64,000 nt of DNA from Arthrobacter wenxiniae (GTDB lineage Bacteria > Actinomycetota > Actinomycetes > Actinomycetales > Micrococcaceae): assembly GCF_013376105.1 (NCBI RefSeq), contig NZ_JAAMFM010000002.1, positions 62,001 to 126,000 on the forward strand, given 5' to 3'. This document shows positions 42,678 to 50,063 of this stretch, piece after piece (positions within the stretch are counted from its first letter, which is position 1; each line of letters begins with the position of its first letter). The position numbers were made by a program, and so were the translations under genes. The notes below the pieces were generated by a model. That model was given only the letters and a program-made list of their open reading frames with translations. It searched no databases and was not told where the DNA came from.

Positions 42678-43762
42678 CAGGCCACCTCCGCCGGGAGGAT
42701 CTGGATGTCGGAGGGGCTCGCATTGACCCACACCTGATCGCCGGTCCCGGCAGCCGGGCAGTCGCGACGTGACACGAGCGCCTCGATGGAGGGTCCGTCG
42801 TCGAGCTCGATGAGGTACCGCACCTCGGCACCCTGGTAGCTGGCCACCTTGACTTTTCCGGACCAGCTGTTGGCGTCACCTGCCGCGCGCTGCGTGGTGA
42901 CGATGACGTCCTCGGGACGGATGCATGCCGCGATGGCATTGCCGTCCAGTGAGTATTCCGCCGTGGAAAGTTCTAGGCGGTGGTCGGCCAGGCGGTAGAC
43001 GCCCGGGTGTCCGTTCTTGTGGACGGGGAAGATGTTGCTGACGCCCAGGAAGTCGGCGATGGTTGCGCTGGCCGGGTTCTCGTAAATGTCGTTGGGGGTG
43101 CCCACTTGGGCGAGCCTGCCGTGCTGCATCAGGGCGATGCGGTCGCCCAGGGCCAGCGCCTCGCCCTGGTCATGCGTGACATACACGCAGGTCAGGTTGA
43201 GCTTTTGTTGCAGGGCCCGCAGCTCAATCCGCAGGCGGTCCCGCAGGCGTGCGTCCAGGTTGGAAAGGGGTTCGTCCAACAGGAGGACGCTGGGGCGCAT
43301 CACCAGGCTCCGCGCCAAGGCCACGCGCTGCATCTGGCCACCGGAGAGGAGGCTGGCGCCGCGGTTCTGGAAGCCGTCCAGGCCCACCATGACCAGGGCT
43401 TCGTCCACCCGTTGAGTGATCTCTTTTTTGCCCACCTTTTTCATCTGCAAGGGAAACGCGACATTCTCAAAGATGGTCCGGTGCGGCCACACGGCGTAGG
43501 ACTGGAATACCATGCCCACGTTTCGCTTGTGTGAAGGAACGTTGATGTTCTTTTGACTGTCGAACACCACTTGATCCCCGATGGTGATGCGGCCGCGGGC
43601 CGGCGTTTCCAGGCCGGCGATGCAGCGCATGGTGGTGGTCTTGCCGCAGCCCGACTTGCCCAAGAGGACCAATGACTGGCCGTCCTCGATCTCGGCGTTG
43701 ACGCCCCTGACCGCGTAGCTGTCGCCATATTTCAGGTCAATATTTTCCAGCGTGACTTTCAT
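42677..43762 (-). CDS. ABC transporter ATP-binding protein (FbpC/PotA-like)
   Basis: 361 residues. Walker A GKSGCGKTT (35-43), Q-loop VFQSYAVWPH, signature LLSGGQMQRVALARSLV, Walker B VLLLDEPLSNLDARL and switch THDQGEALAL are all intact. The C-terminal TOBE-like domain runs from about 240 and includes ACIRPEDVIV, used in regulation or substrate sensing by this class. It is the second gene of the operon after the PrpF-family isomerase and energises the fused permease. Confidence 0.95.
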   Translation of the reverse strand: MKVTLENIDLKYGDSYAVRGVNAEIEDGQSLVLLGKSGCGKTTTMRCIAGLETPARGRITIGDQVVFDSQKNINVPSHKRNVGMVFQSYAVWPHRTIFENVAFPLQMKKVGKKEITQRVDEALVMVGLDGFQNRGASLLSGGQMQRVALARSLVMRPSVLLLDEPLSNLDARLRDRLRIELRALQQKLNLTCVYVTHDQGEALALGDRIALMQHGRLAQVGTPNDIYENPASATIADFLGVSNIFPVHKNGHPGVYRLADHRLELSTAEYSLDGNAIAACIRPEDVIVTTQRAAGDANSWSGKVKVASYQGAEVRYLIELDDGPSIEALVSRRDCPAAGTGDQVWVNASPSDIQILPAEVA

Positions 43763-43798
43763 GTCCGACTCCTTTGTCTTAGGTCTTTTGGGCGCCCT

Positions 43799-44944
43799 TT
43801 AGGCGCTGATTGCCGCGGCTTCAAGGGTGAATTCACGGGTGAAGAGGATGGATTCACTGATGATGCGGGCCGCCCGCTGGAGCCCGATCCGGGTGCTGCC
43901 GGTGGCCAGGTCCGAAACTATGGTGGTGTCGATCGGGCCCGCTGCCGTTCCTATGCGGAGGAGCCTGGCGCCGTCGGAGTCTGGTTGAAGATTACCTGCG
44001 ATGGCGGCGTGGACCACAGTCCCGGGGGTAATCGCCGCCGTTGTGACGCCGACGGCGGACGTCAGCCCAATGGCCGGGTGCGGTGCGTGCATCGAGAGCG
44101 TCCGGATGGCGACGTCGTACTCCGTTGCGGCCACGCTCTTGCCGCCTGCCGTGATGTAGTCCCTTGCGGCTCCAACCACTCCGACTTTGGGCACCGAATG
44201 GTCGACGGGCGAATCTGCTTCCCGCAAACCCATTTGCACGGCCGCCGCACTGCGAATGCTCGTCAGCAGCGGGACGTGCTGCGACATCTCGGCCAGCGAC
44301 TCGCTGCCGGTCAGGCCCAAGCTTGCCGCTTCCACCAGGACCATGGGCGCCCCGGCGTCAATCATGGAGACAGTGAACTGGCGGCCCTCGACGTTCAGTT
44401 GTTCCTGCGCCCGGCCCGTGGGAAGGATCGCACCCGTGGTGCCACCACCGGCGTCAAGGAAGGCCAGTGTCACGGGTACCCCGGTTGCCAGAGTTCCGGG
44501 CACCCTGGCGTCGCCAAACGCGGGCAGGGTGCCACCGGGGGTGTCAACGTCGGCCTCGAGCCGGGCGCCCGTGTTCAGGTTTCGCATGCGCACCACGGTG
44601 GTTCCGTTGGCGGTTTGCACCAGGCCGTGGCTCACCGCGTAGAGGGCAATGGCTGTGGCGCAGTTGCCGCAGTTGCTGCCCCATTCCACCCGGCTGTCAC
44701 CAATGCCGACCTGGGCGAAAAGGTAGTCCACGTCGACTCCTCGCTCCGCTCCTTGCGAAACGACGGCGGCCTTGGACGTGGTGGATGTTGCCCCGCCCAC
44801 GCCGTCGATCTGCCTGGGGTCTGCTGCGTTGAACGCATCAATCAGCAGCGATTCGATCTGGTCCTTGGACGCCGGGACGTCGTGGCTGTTAAACAGCCAG
44901 CACTTGCTTGTTCCGCCCCTGACCAGGGTTGCTGGGATTCTCAC
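43799..44944 (-). CDS. PrpF/GalD-family isomerase (aconitate or oxalomesaconate type)
   Basis: 381 residues of the PrpF fold (two alpha/beta halves like diaminopimelate epimerase). RIPATLVRGGTSKCWLF holds the conserved GGTSK with its catalytic Lys/Ser, and EWGSNCGNCATAIA holds SNCGN. Relatives isomerise 2-methylaconitate (PrpF) or tautomerise 4-oxalomesaconate (GalD). As first gene of the ABC operon and divergent from a LysR regulator, it probably acts on the imported tri- or dicarboxylate. The precise substrate cannot be told. Confidence 0.85.
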   Translation of the reverse strand: MRIPATLVRGGTSKCWLFNSHDVPASKDQIESLLIDAFNAADPRQIDGVGGATSTTSKAAVVSQGAERGVDVDYLFAQVGIGDSRVEWGSNCGNCATAIALYAVSHGLVQTANGTTVVRMRNLNTGARLEADVDTPGGTLPAFGDARVPGTLATGVPVTLAFLDAGGGTTGAILPTGRAQEQLNVEGRQFTVSMIDAGAPMVLVEAASLGLTGSESLAEMSQHVPLLTSIRSAAAVQMGLREADSPVDHSVPKVGVVGAARDYITAGGKSVAATEYDVAIRTLSMHAPHPAIGLTSAVGVTTAAITPGTVVHAAIAGNLQPDSDGARLLRIGTAAGPIDTTIVSDLATGSTRIGLQRAARIISESILFTREFTLEAAAISA

Positions 44945-44955
44945 TTGGAACTCGT

Positions 44956-45021
44956 TTCACAGTAGTTGTTGGTCCGAGGCCTGCACGGCGCCTGTGTGGC
45001 CTCGGTCATATCTACTGTGAA
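44956..45021. promoter_or_regulatory. Nested inverted repeats between prpF-like and lysR genes
   Basis: TTCACAGTAG (44956-44965) and CTACTGTGAA (45012-45021) are perfect 10-base inverted arms. Inside them CCGAGGCC (44974-44981) and GGCCTCGG (44998-45005) form a second pair. This is the only control region of two divergent units, so binding by the LysR protein is likely, though the arms are more widely spaced than one LysR box. Confidence 0.6.
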
Positions 45022-45074
45022 CCCACCAAGAGTTGAGCACAATGTGGAAATTCTACAACTGACTTAACTTGAGC

Positions 45075-45080
45075 TACAGT
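45075..45080 (+). promoter_or_regulatory. -10 element of the lysR gene (leaderless)
   Basis: TACAGT ends 6 bases before the ATG at 45087 and no Shine-Dalgarno sequence is present, so the LysR mRNA is probably leaderless. Confidence 0.5.
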
Positions 45081-45086
45081 CAGGGA

Positions 45087-46040
45087 ATGGAACTTGATGT
45101 TCGACGCCTTTTCCTGTTGGCCGAAATTGCTGAATACGGCTCGCTGACGGGGGCTGCAGAAGCGATGATGTACACCACCTCGGCAGTGTCGCAACAGATG
45201 CGCCGCCTGGAGGCGGAGGCCGGCCAGACCTTGTTTGAACGCCGCGCGCGCGGGGTGGTGCTGACCGATGCCGGGGCCGCCCTGGTGGCGCGGGCGCACG
45301 CCATCCGGCGGGAGCTGGCCGGTGCGGAATCCGACCTGGAGGCGCTGAGTGGTCTCCATGCAGGAACCGTGCGGATCGGTTCATTTCCGACGGCATCCGC
45401 GTCCATCCTGCCGCTGGTCCTGACGCAGTTCTCCCGCCAGCACCCGGCTATCGCCGTCTCGGTCAGGAGCGCCCTGCGGGACCCGCTGCGGGAGCTGCTG
45501 CTGATGCGGGACGTGGAGCTCGCGCTGTTTTGGGAATACGACTGGAGCCTGTTCGAGGACGACGCAATCGAGACCGAGCGGCTGCTGGACGATCCCACCG
45601 TGCTGGTGGTGGCCGCCGGCAGCGAGGTGGGCGGGACCGGTCCGGTGAAGCTCTCCTCCATGGCCGGCGAGCGCTGGATCATCCGGGCCGACGGGCACCC
45701 CGTGGCGGACGTGCTCACCCGGAGCTGCCATGCGGCCGGGTTTGCCCCGGACATCGCCTACGACGCGCACGACTACCAGGAGGCGCAGGCCATGGTGGCG
45801 GCCGGCCTGGGCGTTGCGCTGGCGCCACGGCTGTCCCTGACAAACCTGCGTGATGACGTCCGGCTGGTGCCACTGGACCCGCAAACTCCGGTGCCCGTCC
45901 GCAGGATACTCATGGGCCAGCTCAAGGGCCACCAGCCCACGCCCGCCATTCTCGGGTTTCAGGACACCTTGCGGGAGGCAGCCCGCGCAATGCCGAAGAC
46001 CTTCAGCCAGCAGGGACAGCTGGGCTCCGTCAACCAATAA
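45087..46040 (+). CDS. LysR-family transcriptional regulator
   Basis: 317 residues. The N-terminal winged helix-turn-helix reads MELDVRRLFLLAEIAEYGSL and TTSAVSQQMRRLEAEAGQTL, then FERRARGVVLTDAG, followed by the effector-binding domain (GTVRIGSFPTASASILP; AMVAAGLGVALAPRLSL). It is transcribed away from the PrpF/ABC operon, the usual layout for a LysR protein that controls its neighbour in response to the imported acid. The extension before ATG 45087 has no support. Confidence 0.93.
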   Translation: MELDVRRLFLLAEIAEYGSLTGAAEAMMYTTSAVSQQMRRLEAEAGQTLFERRARGVVLTDAGAALVARAHAIRRELAGAESDLEALSGLHAGTVRIGSFPTASASILPLVLTQFSRQHPAIAVSVRSALRDPLRELLLMRDVELALFWEYDWSLFEDDAIETERLLDDPTVLVVAAGSEVGGTGPVKLSSMAGERWIIRADGHPVADVLTRSCHAAGFAPDIAYDAHDYQEAQAMVAAGLGVALAPRLSLTNLRDDVRLVPLDPQTPVPVRRILMGQLKGHQPTPAILGFQDTLREAARAMPKTFSQQGQLGSVNQ

Positions 46041-46122
46041 CGATTCCCGGCCCGGCGGCCCAAGGCAGCATGTCAAATCGGGTAGCTTGGATTTGTCTTT
46101 GATTTCGTCGAAGGGAACCCCG

Positions 46123-47787
46123 TTGCGCCTCATCCCGCCAGACCACGATTTCAGCGAGGGCCAGTTTGCCGAGAAGGTGGTGTGGGACCTCCTGAAGGCC
46201 GAGCTGCCGGACGACGTTGTCCTGGCGCACTCGGTGCAAGTCCGCAATGGCCGGGCGGAACATGAGATCGACATTCTGGTCCTGTGGCCCGGCGTCGGAC
46301 TCGCCGCGATCGAGGTCAAGGGCGGGCTTGTGACCAATGAGCGCGGACAGTGGTTTCAGTCCGGCGGGCCCGACGGGAAACGGAAGTTGCCGGACCCGCT
46401 CGCGCAGTCCCAAGGGTCAATGCACGCCTTCAAGGAATGGCTCCAAGACCAACTCGGCTCACACCTGACCAGCCGCTTTGTTTACATGGCGGCGTTCCCC
46501 TACTCGAAGGTCCCCACTGAGTGGGTGAGGGCCGGCAACCCCCGCGCCCTCATCCTTGACCAGGACGACTGCAGGAACCCGGCCGAGCTGATCCGTCACG
46601 CGATTGAGTCCGAAGGCGGCGGGACGGGACCTTTGGCGCCGTCGTTCCTGGAACGCATCGTGCCGAGACTCGAGGGAAATCTCGACCAGCCCGACACGCC
46701 CGCAACCGGACAGGGCGAACTGGAGGACCACCAGGACCAGCTGACGGAGCGGCAGGGGGTATTGCTGGCTGCGACGCGGTCGCTCACCCGGGTCAGGTTC
46801 ACGGGTGGTGCCGGAAGCGGCAAGACCTGGCTCGCGCTGCAAAAGGCAAAGCAATTGTGCAAGGACGGCAAGCGGGTGGGACTTTTCTGCTACAACAAGG
46901 GTCTGGGCATGTACTTCCAGCTTCAGGTGGCCCGGTGGAAGAGCGCCAGGCCCGCATTCACCGGCGAGTTCCACGAGTACGTGCTCTCACTCGGCGTGCC
47001 GGAAGGCGCAGGCCAGGACTATTTTGACGTCGAAATGCCGCGGCTGCTCAAGGAACTGGCCGACGGCATGCCACCTGGCGACAAGTTTGACGCGATCATC
47101 GTGGACGAGGCCCAGGACTTCGCGCCGAGCTGGTGGGACGCCCTGCGGGCCTGCCTCAAGGAGCCGGACGCGTCGGAACTCTACGCCTTCATGGACGGCC
47201 GGCAGGATGTGTACCAGCGTTGGAGTTCTGCAGCGGCCCTGCAGGACCTGGTCCCGATCCACGTTGACGACAACCTGCGCAACACGAGGAAGATCGCAGA
47301 GACGTTCAAGGGTTTCGCGGGGGACAAGTTCACGCCCCGGGGCAGCACGGGCCTGGCCGTCCGGCGCGTCGAATGCTCACCAGAAGACGCCATGGACGTG
47401 GCCAGCGACTGCGTTGACGCCCTGATCGAGGACGGCTGGGCCAAGAACCAGATCGCCCTCCTGACCACCAAGTCGCGCCACCCGATCCACCAGGAGCACT
47501 TCGAGAACGGCACCCTCGACGAGTATTGGCGGGAATTCCATGCCAACGAAGCCGAGTTTTACGGCCACGTCCTGGGGTTCAAGGGCTTGGAGCGATCGGT
47601 CGTGATTCTCTGCGTGGATGGTTTCCGCGACATTGAGCGCGCTGCAGAGCGCTTGTACGTGGGGTTGTCGAGGGCGCGGACCCTGCTGGTGGTGGTCGGC
47701 GACTCAGAACAGCTTCGCCACGCCGGCGGGAACCAGCTGGACCTCGCCCTGGCGCGGGCGCAGCGGTGGACACCCTCCGCCGAATGA
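46123..47787 (+). CDS. NERD nuclease-domain protein with UvrD-like ATPase
   Basis: About 554 residues from TTG 46123 (GAAGGGA upstream). The N-terminal NERD domain has the nuclease triad pattern: Glu in SEGQFAEKVVWDLL, Asp50 in EHEIDILVLWPG and the ExK of AAIEVKGG (64-66). An SF1-like ATPase follows with Walker A GGAGSGKTW (Lys234), VDEAQDF (328-332), and a UvrD-like C-terminal VYVGLSRARTLL-type motif. Related NERD-helicases are found in mobile or defence settings. It stands alone after the LysR gene. Start codon choice is the least sure point. Confidence 0.8.
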   Translation: MRLIPPDHDFSEGQFAEKVVWDLLKAELPDDVVLAHSVQVRNGRAEHEIDILVLWPGVGLAAIEVKGGLVTNERGQWFQSGGPDGKRKLPDPLAQSQGSMHAFKEWLQDQLGSHLTSRFVYMAAFPYSKVPTEWVRAGNPRALILDQDDCRNPAELIRHAIESEGGGTGPLAPSFLERIVPRLEGNLDQPDTPATGQGELEDHQDQLTERQGVLLAATRSLTRVRFTGGAGSGKTWLALQKAKQLCKDGKRVGLFCYNKGLGMYFQLQVARWKSARPAFTGEFHEYVLSLGVPEGAGQDYFDVEMPRLLKELADGMPPGDKFDAIIVDEAQDFAPSWWDALRACLKEPDASELYAFMDGRQDVYQRWSSAAALQDLVPIHVDDNLRNTRKIAETFKGFAGDKFTPRGSTGLAVRRVECSPEDAMDVASDCVDALIEDGWAKNQIALLTTKSRHPIHQEHFENGTLDEYWREFHANEAEFYGHVLGFKGLERSVVILCVDGFRDIERAAERLYVGLSRARTLLVVVGDSEQLRHAGGNQLDLALARAQRWTPSAE

Positions 47788-47983
47788 CGCCAGCATTGTT
47801 GAGCGCTGCGGCCGGACATGAGGTTCGGCAGGAAGGACCGCCTCCCGCGGTGCGGGCCACCAGCGGCAGGCGCCGCGGCCGGCGTCGTTCCTCAGGAAAA
47901 TCCAGCCCGGCCGGCCGGGCCTAGAGTTGGGGGAAGGGCCGCCGGGCGCCACCGGACGGGCTGATGACTATGGAGGCTTCCGC

Positions 47984-48466
47984 GTGACACTGACTTCAAG
48001 CGCCGCCGGCGGGACGGTGCTGATCGCCGACTTTGTGAACGTTGACGCCGCCGGCAAGGTTAACATTGTTGGCGGCGGCATCCAGTTCCTGGGGTTCGAC
48101 CCCGGGACCGGGCTGACCGCGCCGTTCTACGTGTTCGCCAACATCACCGTGAGCATTCCATCCGTCGAGGCGGCGCAGGCCACGGTTGAAGTGATCCTGG
48201 TCGACGCGGACGGGCAGCCCGTGACGCTCGCCGGGCCCGAGGGGCAAGGCACCGTCCGGGTCCACCAGGACGTGGACTTCCGGCACAAGGCCGCGCCGGG
48301 CCAGCAGCGGCCGCCCATGGGCTTTCCGGGCAGTTCAAACCTGGTGCTCGCATTTCCGGGCGGGCTGCCGCTGTCCGCCGGGTCAAGCTACGAGTGGGTG
48401 GTGCAGCTGAACGGCACGCGGCTCACGTCCACCACGTTCTTCGTGCCGGGGCCGGTGGCGGGGTAG
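47984..48466 (+). CDS. DUF6941-like beta-rich protein, function unknown
   Basis: About 160 residues from GTG 47984, with GGAGG 7 bases upstream. The sequence alternates in a beta-sandwich pattern: GTVLIADFVNVDAAGKVNIV, GGGIQFLGFDPGTGL, PFYVFANITVSIP, ATVEVILVDADGQPV, then SYEWVVQLNG and STTFFVPG. It resembles small proteins annotated as DUF6941, whose role is unknown. No signal peptide, so probably cytosolic. It is isolated between the NERD and Fic genes. Confidence 0.6.
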   Translation: MTLTSSAAGGTVLIADFVNVDAAGKVNIVGGGIQFLGFDPGTGLTAPFYVFANITVSIPSVEAAQATVEVILVDADGQPVTLAGPEGQGTVRVHQDVDFRHKAAPGQQRPPMGFPGSSNLVLAFPGGLPLSAGSSYEWVVQLNGTRLTSTTFFVPGPVAG

Positions 48467-48501
48467 GGAAGGCTTTCCGTTCATGCTTGGGCCATCGACC
48501 G

Positions 48502-49767
48502 TTACGGCTTGACGCGGCGCCCTGACCTGTCCGCGAAAGCGTCAAGAGCATCAAGCATGGCCGGAGCCCGCCAGAACCTGCCCTGCTTGAACTTGTCGAC
48601 GCCGACGACAATGCCGACGCTTTCCAGTTCATCCATGGCGCGCTTGGCGCGCCGATAGTCGAGCCCGAGCTTGTCCTGCAAGGCGACTGCGTTGACGACC
48701 GGTTGGCGCTCGAGCAGATCCAGGACTCTCCACACCGCAGCATCCTTGCGGGCGAGAACCAGTTCCTGCCAGGAGGCTGCAATGGCTGAGACGTCAGCGG
48801 CCAGCGTGGTGCCGTTCTCAATTGCCAGGAACGAGGCCTCGGCGCACTGTGTGATGATGGCGTCGGGTTCGCCCTCACGGTATGCAGTCAAGGCCTCGTG
48901 ATAACCCCTGACATTGGCGAGCAACCCCGATGAAACTGGCACCGTCACCCGGGAAGCCGTGCCACGGTGCTTGAGCATGGCGTGCATCAGGGCCCGACCC
49001 GTGCGTCCGTTGCCGTCAGTGAACGGGTGAATCGTCTCGAACTGGGCATGCGCGACGGCGGCTTGGACCACGACCGGAACATCTGTCCGGCGGGCGTAGG
49101 CCATGACATCATTCATGAGCTCCGGAACACGTCCATGGGCCGGTGCGATGTAGGTGGCGCCGATCGGTGAAACGACGCTGGTACCAATCCACACCTGCTG
49201 TTGGCGCCACTGGCCGGCGACATCCTCATCTGCGGTCCCAGCCATCAGTGATTCATGCATTTTCAAAACAGAGGACGGATCCAGGTCATGGGCTGCCGCC
49301 AAGGCTGTTTCCATCGTCCGCACATTGCGGACGACTTGGGTGGCGTTGACCCTGTTGGTGGAGCCAAGCTCCGCTTCGCCCAGGCTCCTGGCACTTGCCG
49401 TGAGGTTTTCGATCCTGGATGATGCCGCCGATTCGCTGCGCAACAGGAGCGTGGCGAACGGTGCAAGATGCTGCCCATAGCGTTCGTCGAAGCGTGCGAT
49501 CGCGATGGCTGACTCCTCTGCCAAGGCCGCTGCGGTGCTGGATGGCTGGTACCGGGTACCGGCAATGAAAGGTGGGATGAAGGCCCGGTAGGTTTGGCCG
49601 CTGAGATTGCGGAAGCTCATGCTCTGCTCCATGATCTGCGCCCGTCCCTCCCAGATCAGGGTGTCGTAGTCTCCCGGTGGCCACGACGAACCATCAGTGG
49701 TTGGTGGATTTTCCTGGTGTTGCTCGAAATCAAGGCGCTGTTCGCGGGGTCGCGGCTGGGGCTCCAT
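48502..49767 (-). CDS. Fic-family AMP-transferase with N-terminal inhibitory helix
   Basis: 421 residues. The Fic active site HPFTDGNGRTGRAL (His247) is intact, so it should transfer AMP to target proteins. The inhibitory motif (S/T)xxxE(G/N) is present as SSRIEN (116-121, Glu120), making it a class II, self-restrained Fic protein. The last ~90 residues form a winged helix (LLERQPVVNAVALQDKLGLD; RRAKRAMDELESVGIVVGV) that probably binds DNA. Two copies of a 14-base repeat lie in the promoter, fitting autoregulation. No separate antitoxin gene is needed. Confidence 0.93.
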   Translation of the reverse strand: MEPQPRPREQRLDFEQHQENPPTTDGSSWPPGDYDTLIWEGRAQIMEQSMSFRNLSGQTYRAFIPPFIAGTRYQPSSTAAALAEESAIAIARFDERYGQHLAPFATLLLRSESAASSRIENLTASARSLGEAELGSTNRVNATQVVRNVRTMETALAAAHDLDPSSVLKMHESLMAGTADEDVAGQWRQQQVWIGTSVVSPIGATYIAPAHGRVPELMNDVMAYARRTDVPVVVQAAVAHAQFETIHPFTDGNGRTGRALMHAMLKHRGTASRVTVPVSSGLLANVRGYHEALTAYREGEPDAIITQCAEASFLAIENGTTLAADVSAIAASWQELVLARKDAAVWRVLDLLERQPVVNAVALQDKLGLDYRRAKRAMDELESVGIVVGVDKFKQGRFWRAPAMLDALDAFADRSGRRVKP

Positions 49768-49774
49768 GGGGACC

Positions 49775-49837
49775 TATCTGTCAGAATCAAATGCCTCTGA
49801 TGACAATTAGATATTTATCTGTCAGAATCTGCAATGC
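49775..49837 (-). promoter_or_regulatory. fic promoter with paired direct repeats
   Basis: tatctgtcagaatc occurs at 49775-49788 and 49816-49829. On the minus strand -35-like TTGCAG (49833-49828 region) and -10 TCTAAT (about 49810-49805) flank the upstream copy; the other copy is downstream of the start of transcription and ends 7 bases before the ATG. Both are good candidate sites for the Fic winged helix. Confidence 0.55.
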
Positions 49838-50063
49838 ATTGTGACAGTTCGCCTGCGTTGGCAGGACGGACCGGGGCCGCGGACCTTGGACCGGCTGCCG
49901 CCAACCGGCCGCCCGCCACCAAAGCTAAAATGTGTCGCGGATCTCAGGTGGCTATAGACATCCGATGTATGGTCTGTAAGGCTTACTTCGTTATGCATAC
50001 CATTCGCTATATCCGCGCATGCGTGCAAGCTAACACCCGACCAATGCAGTTCAGGAGTTATCC

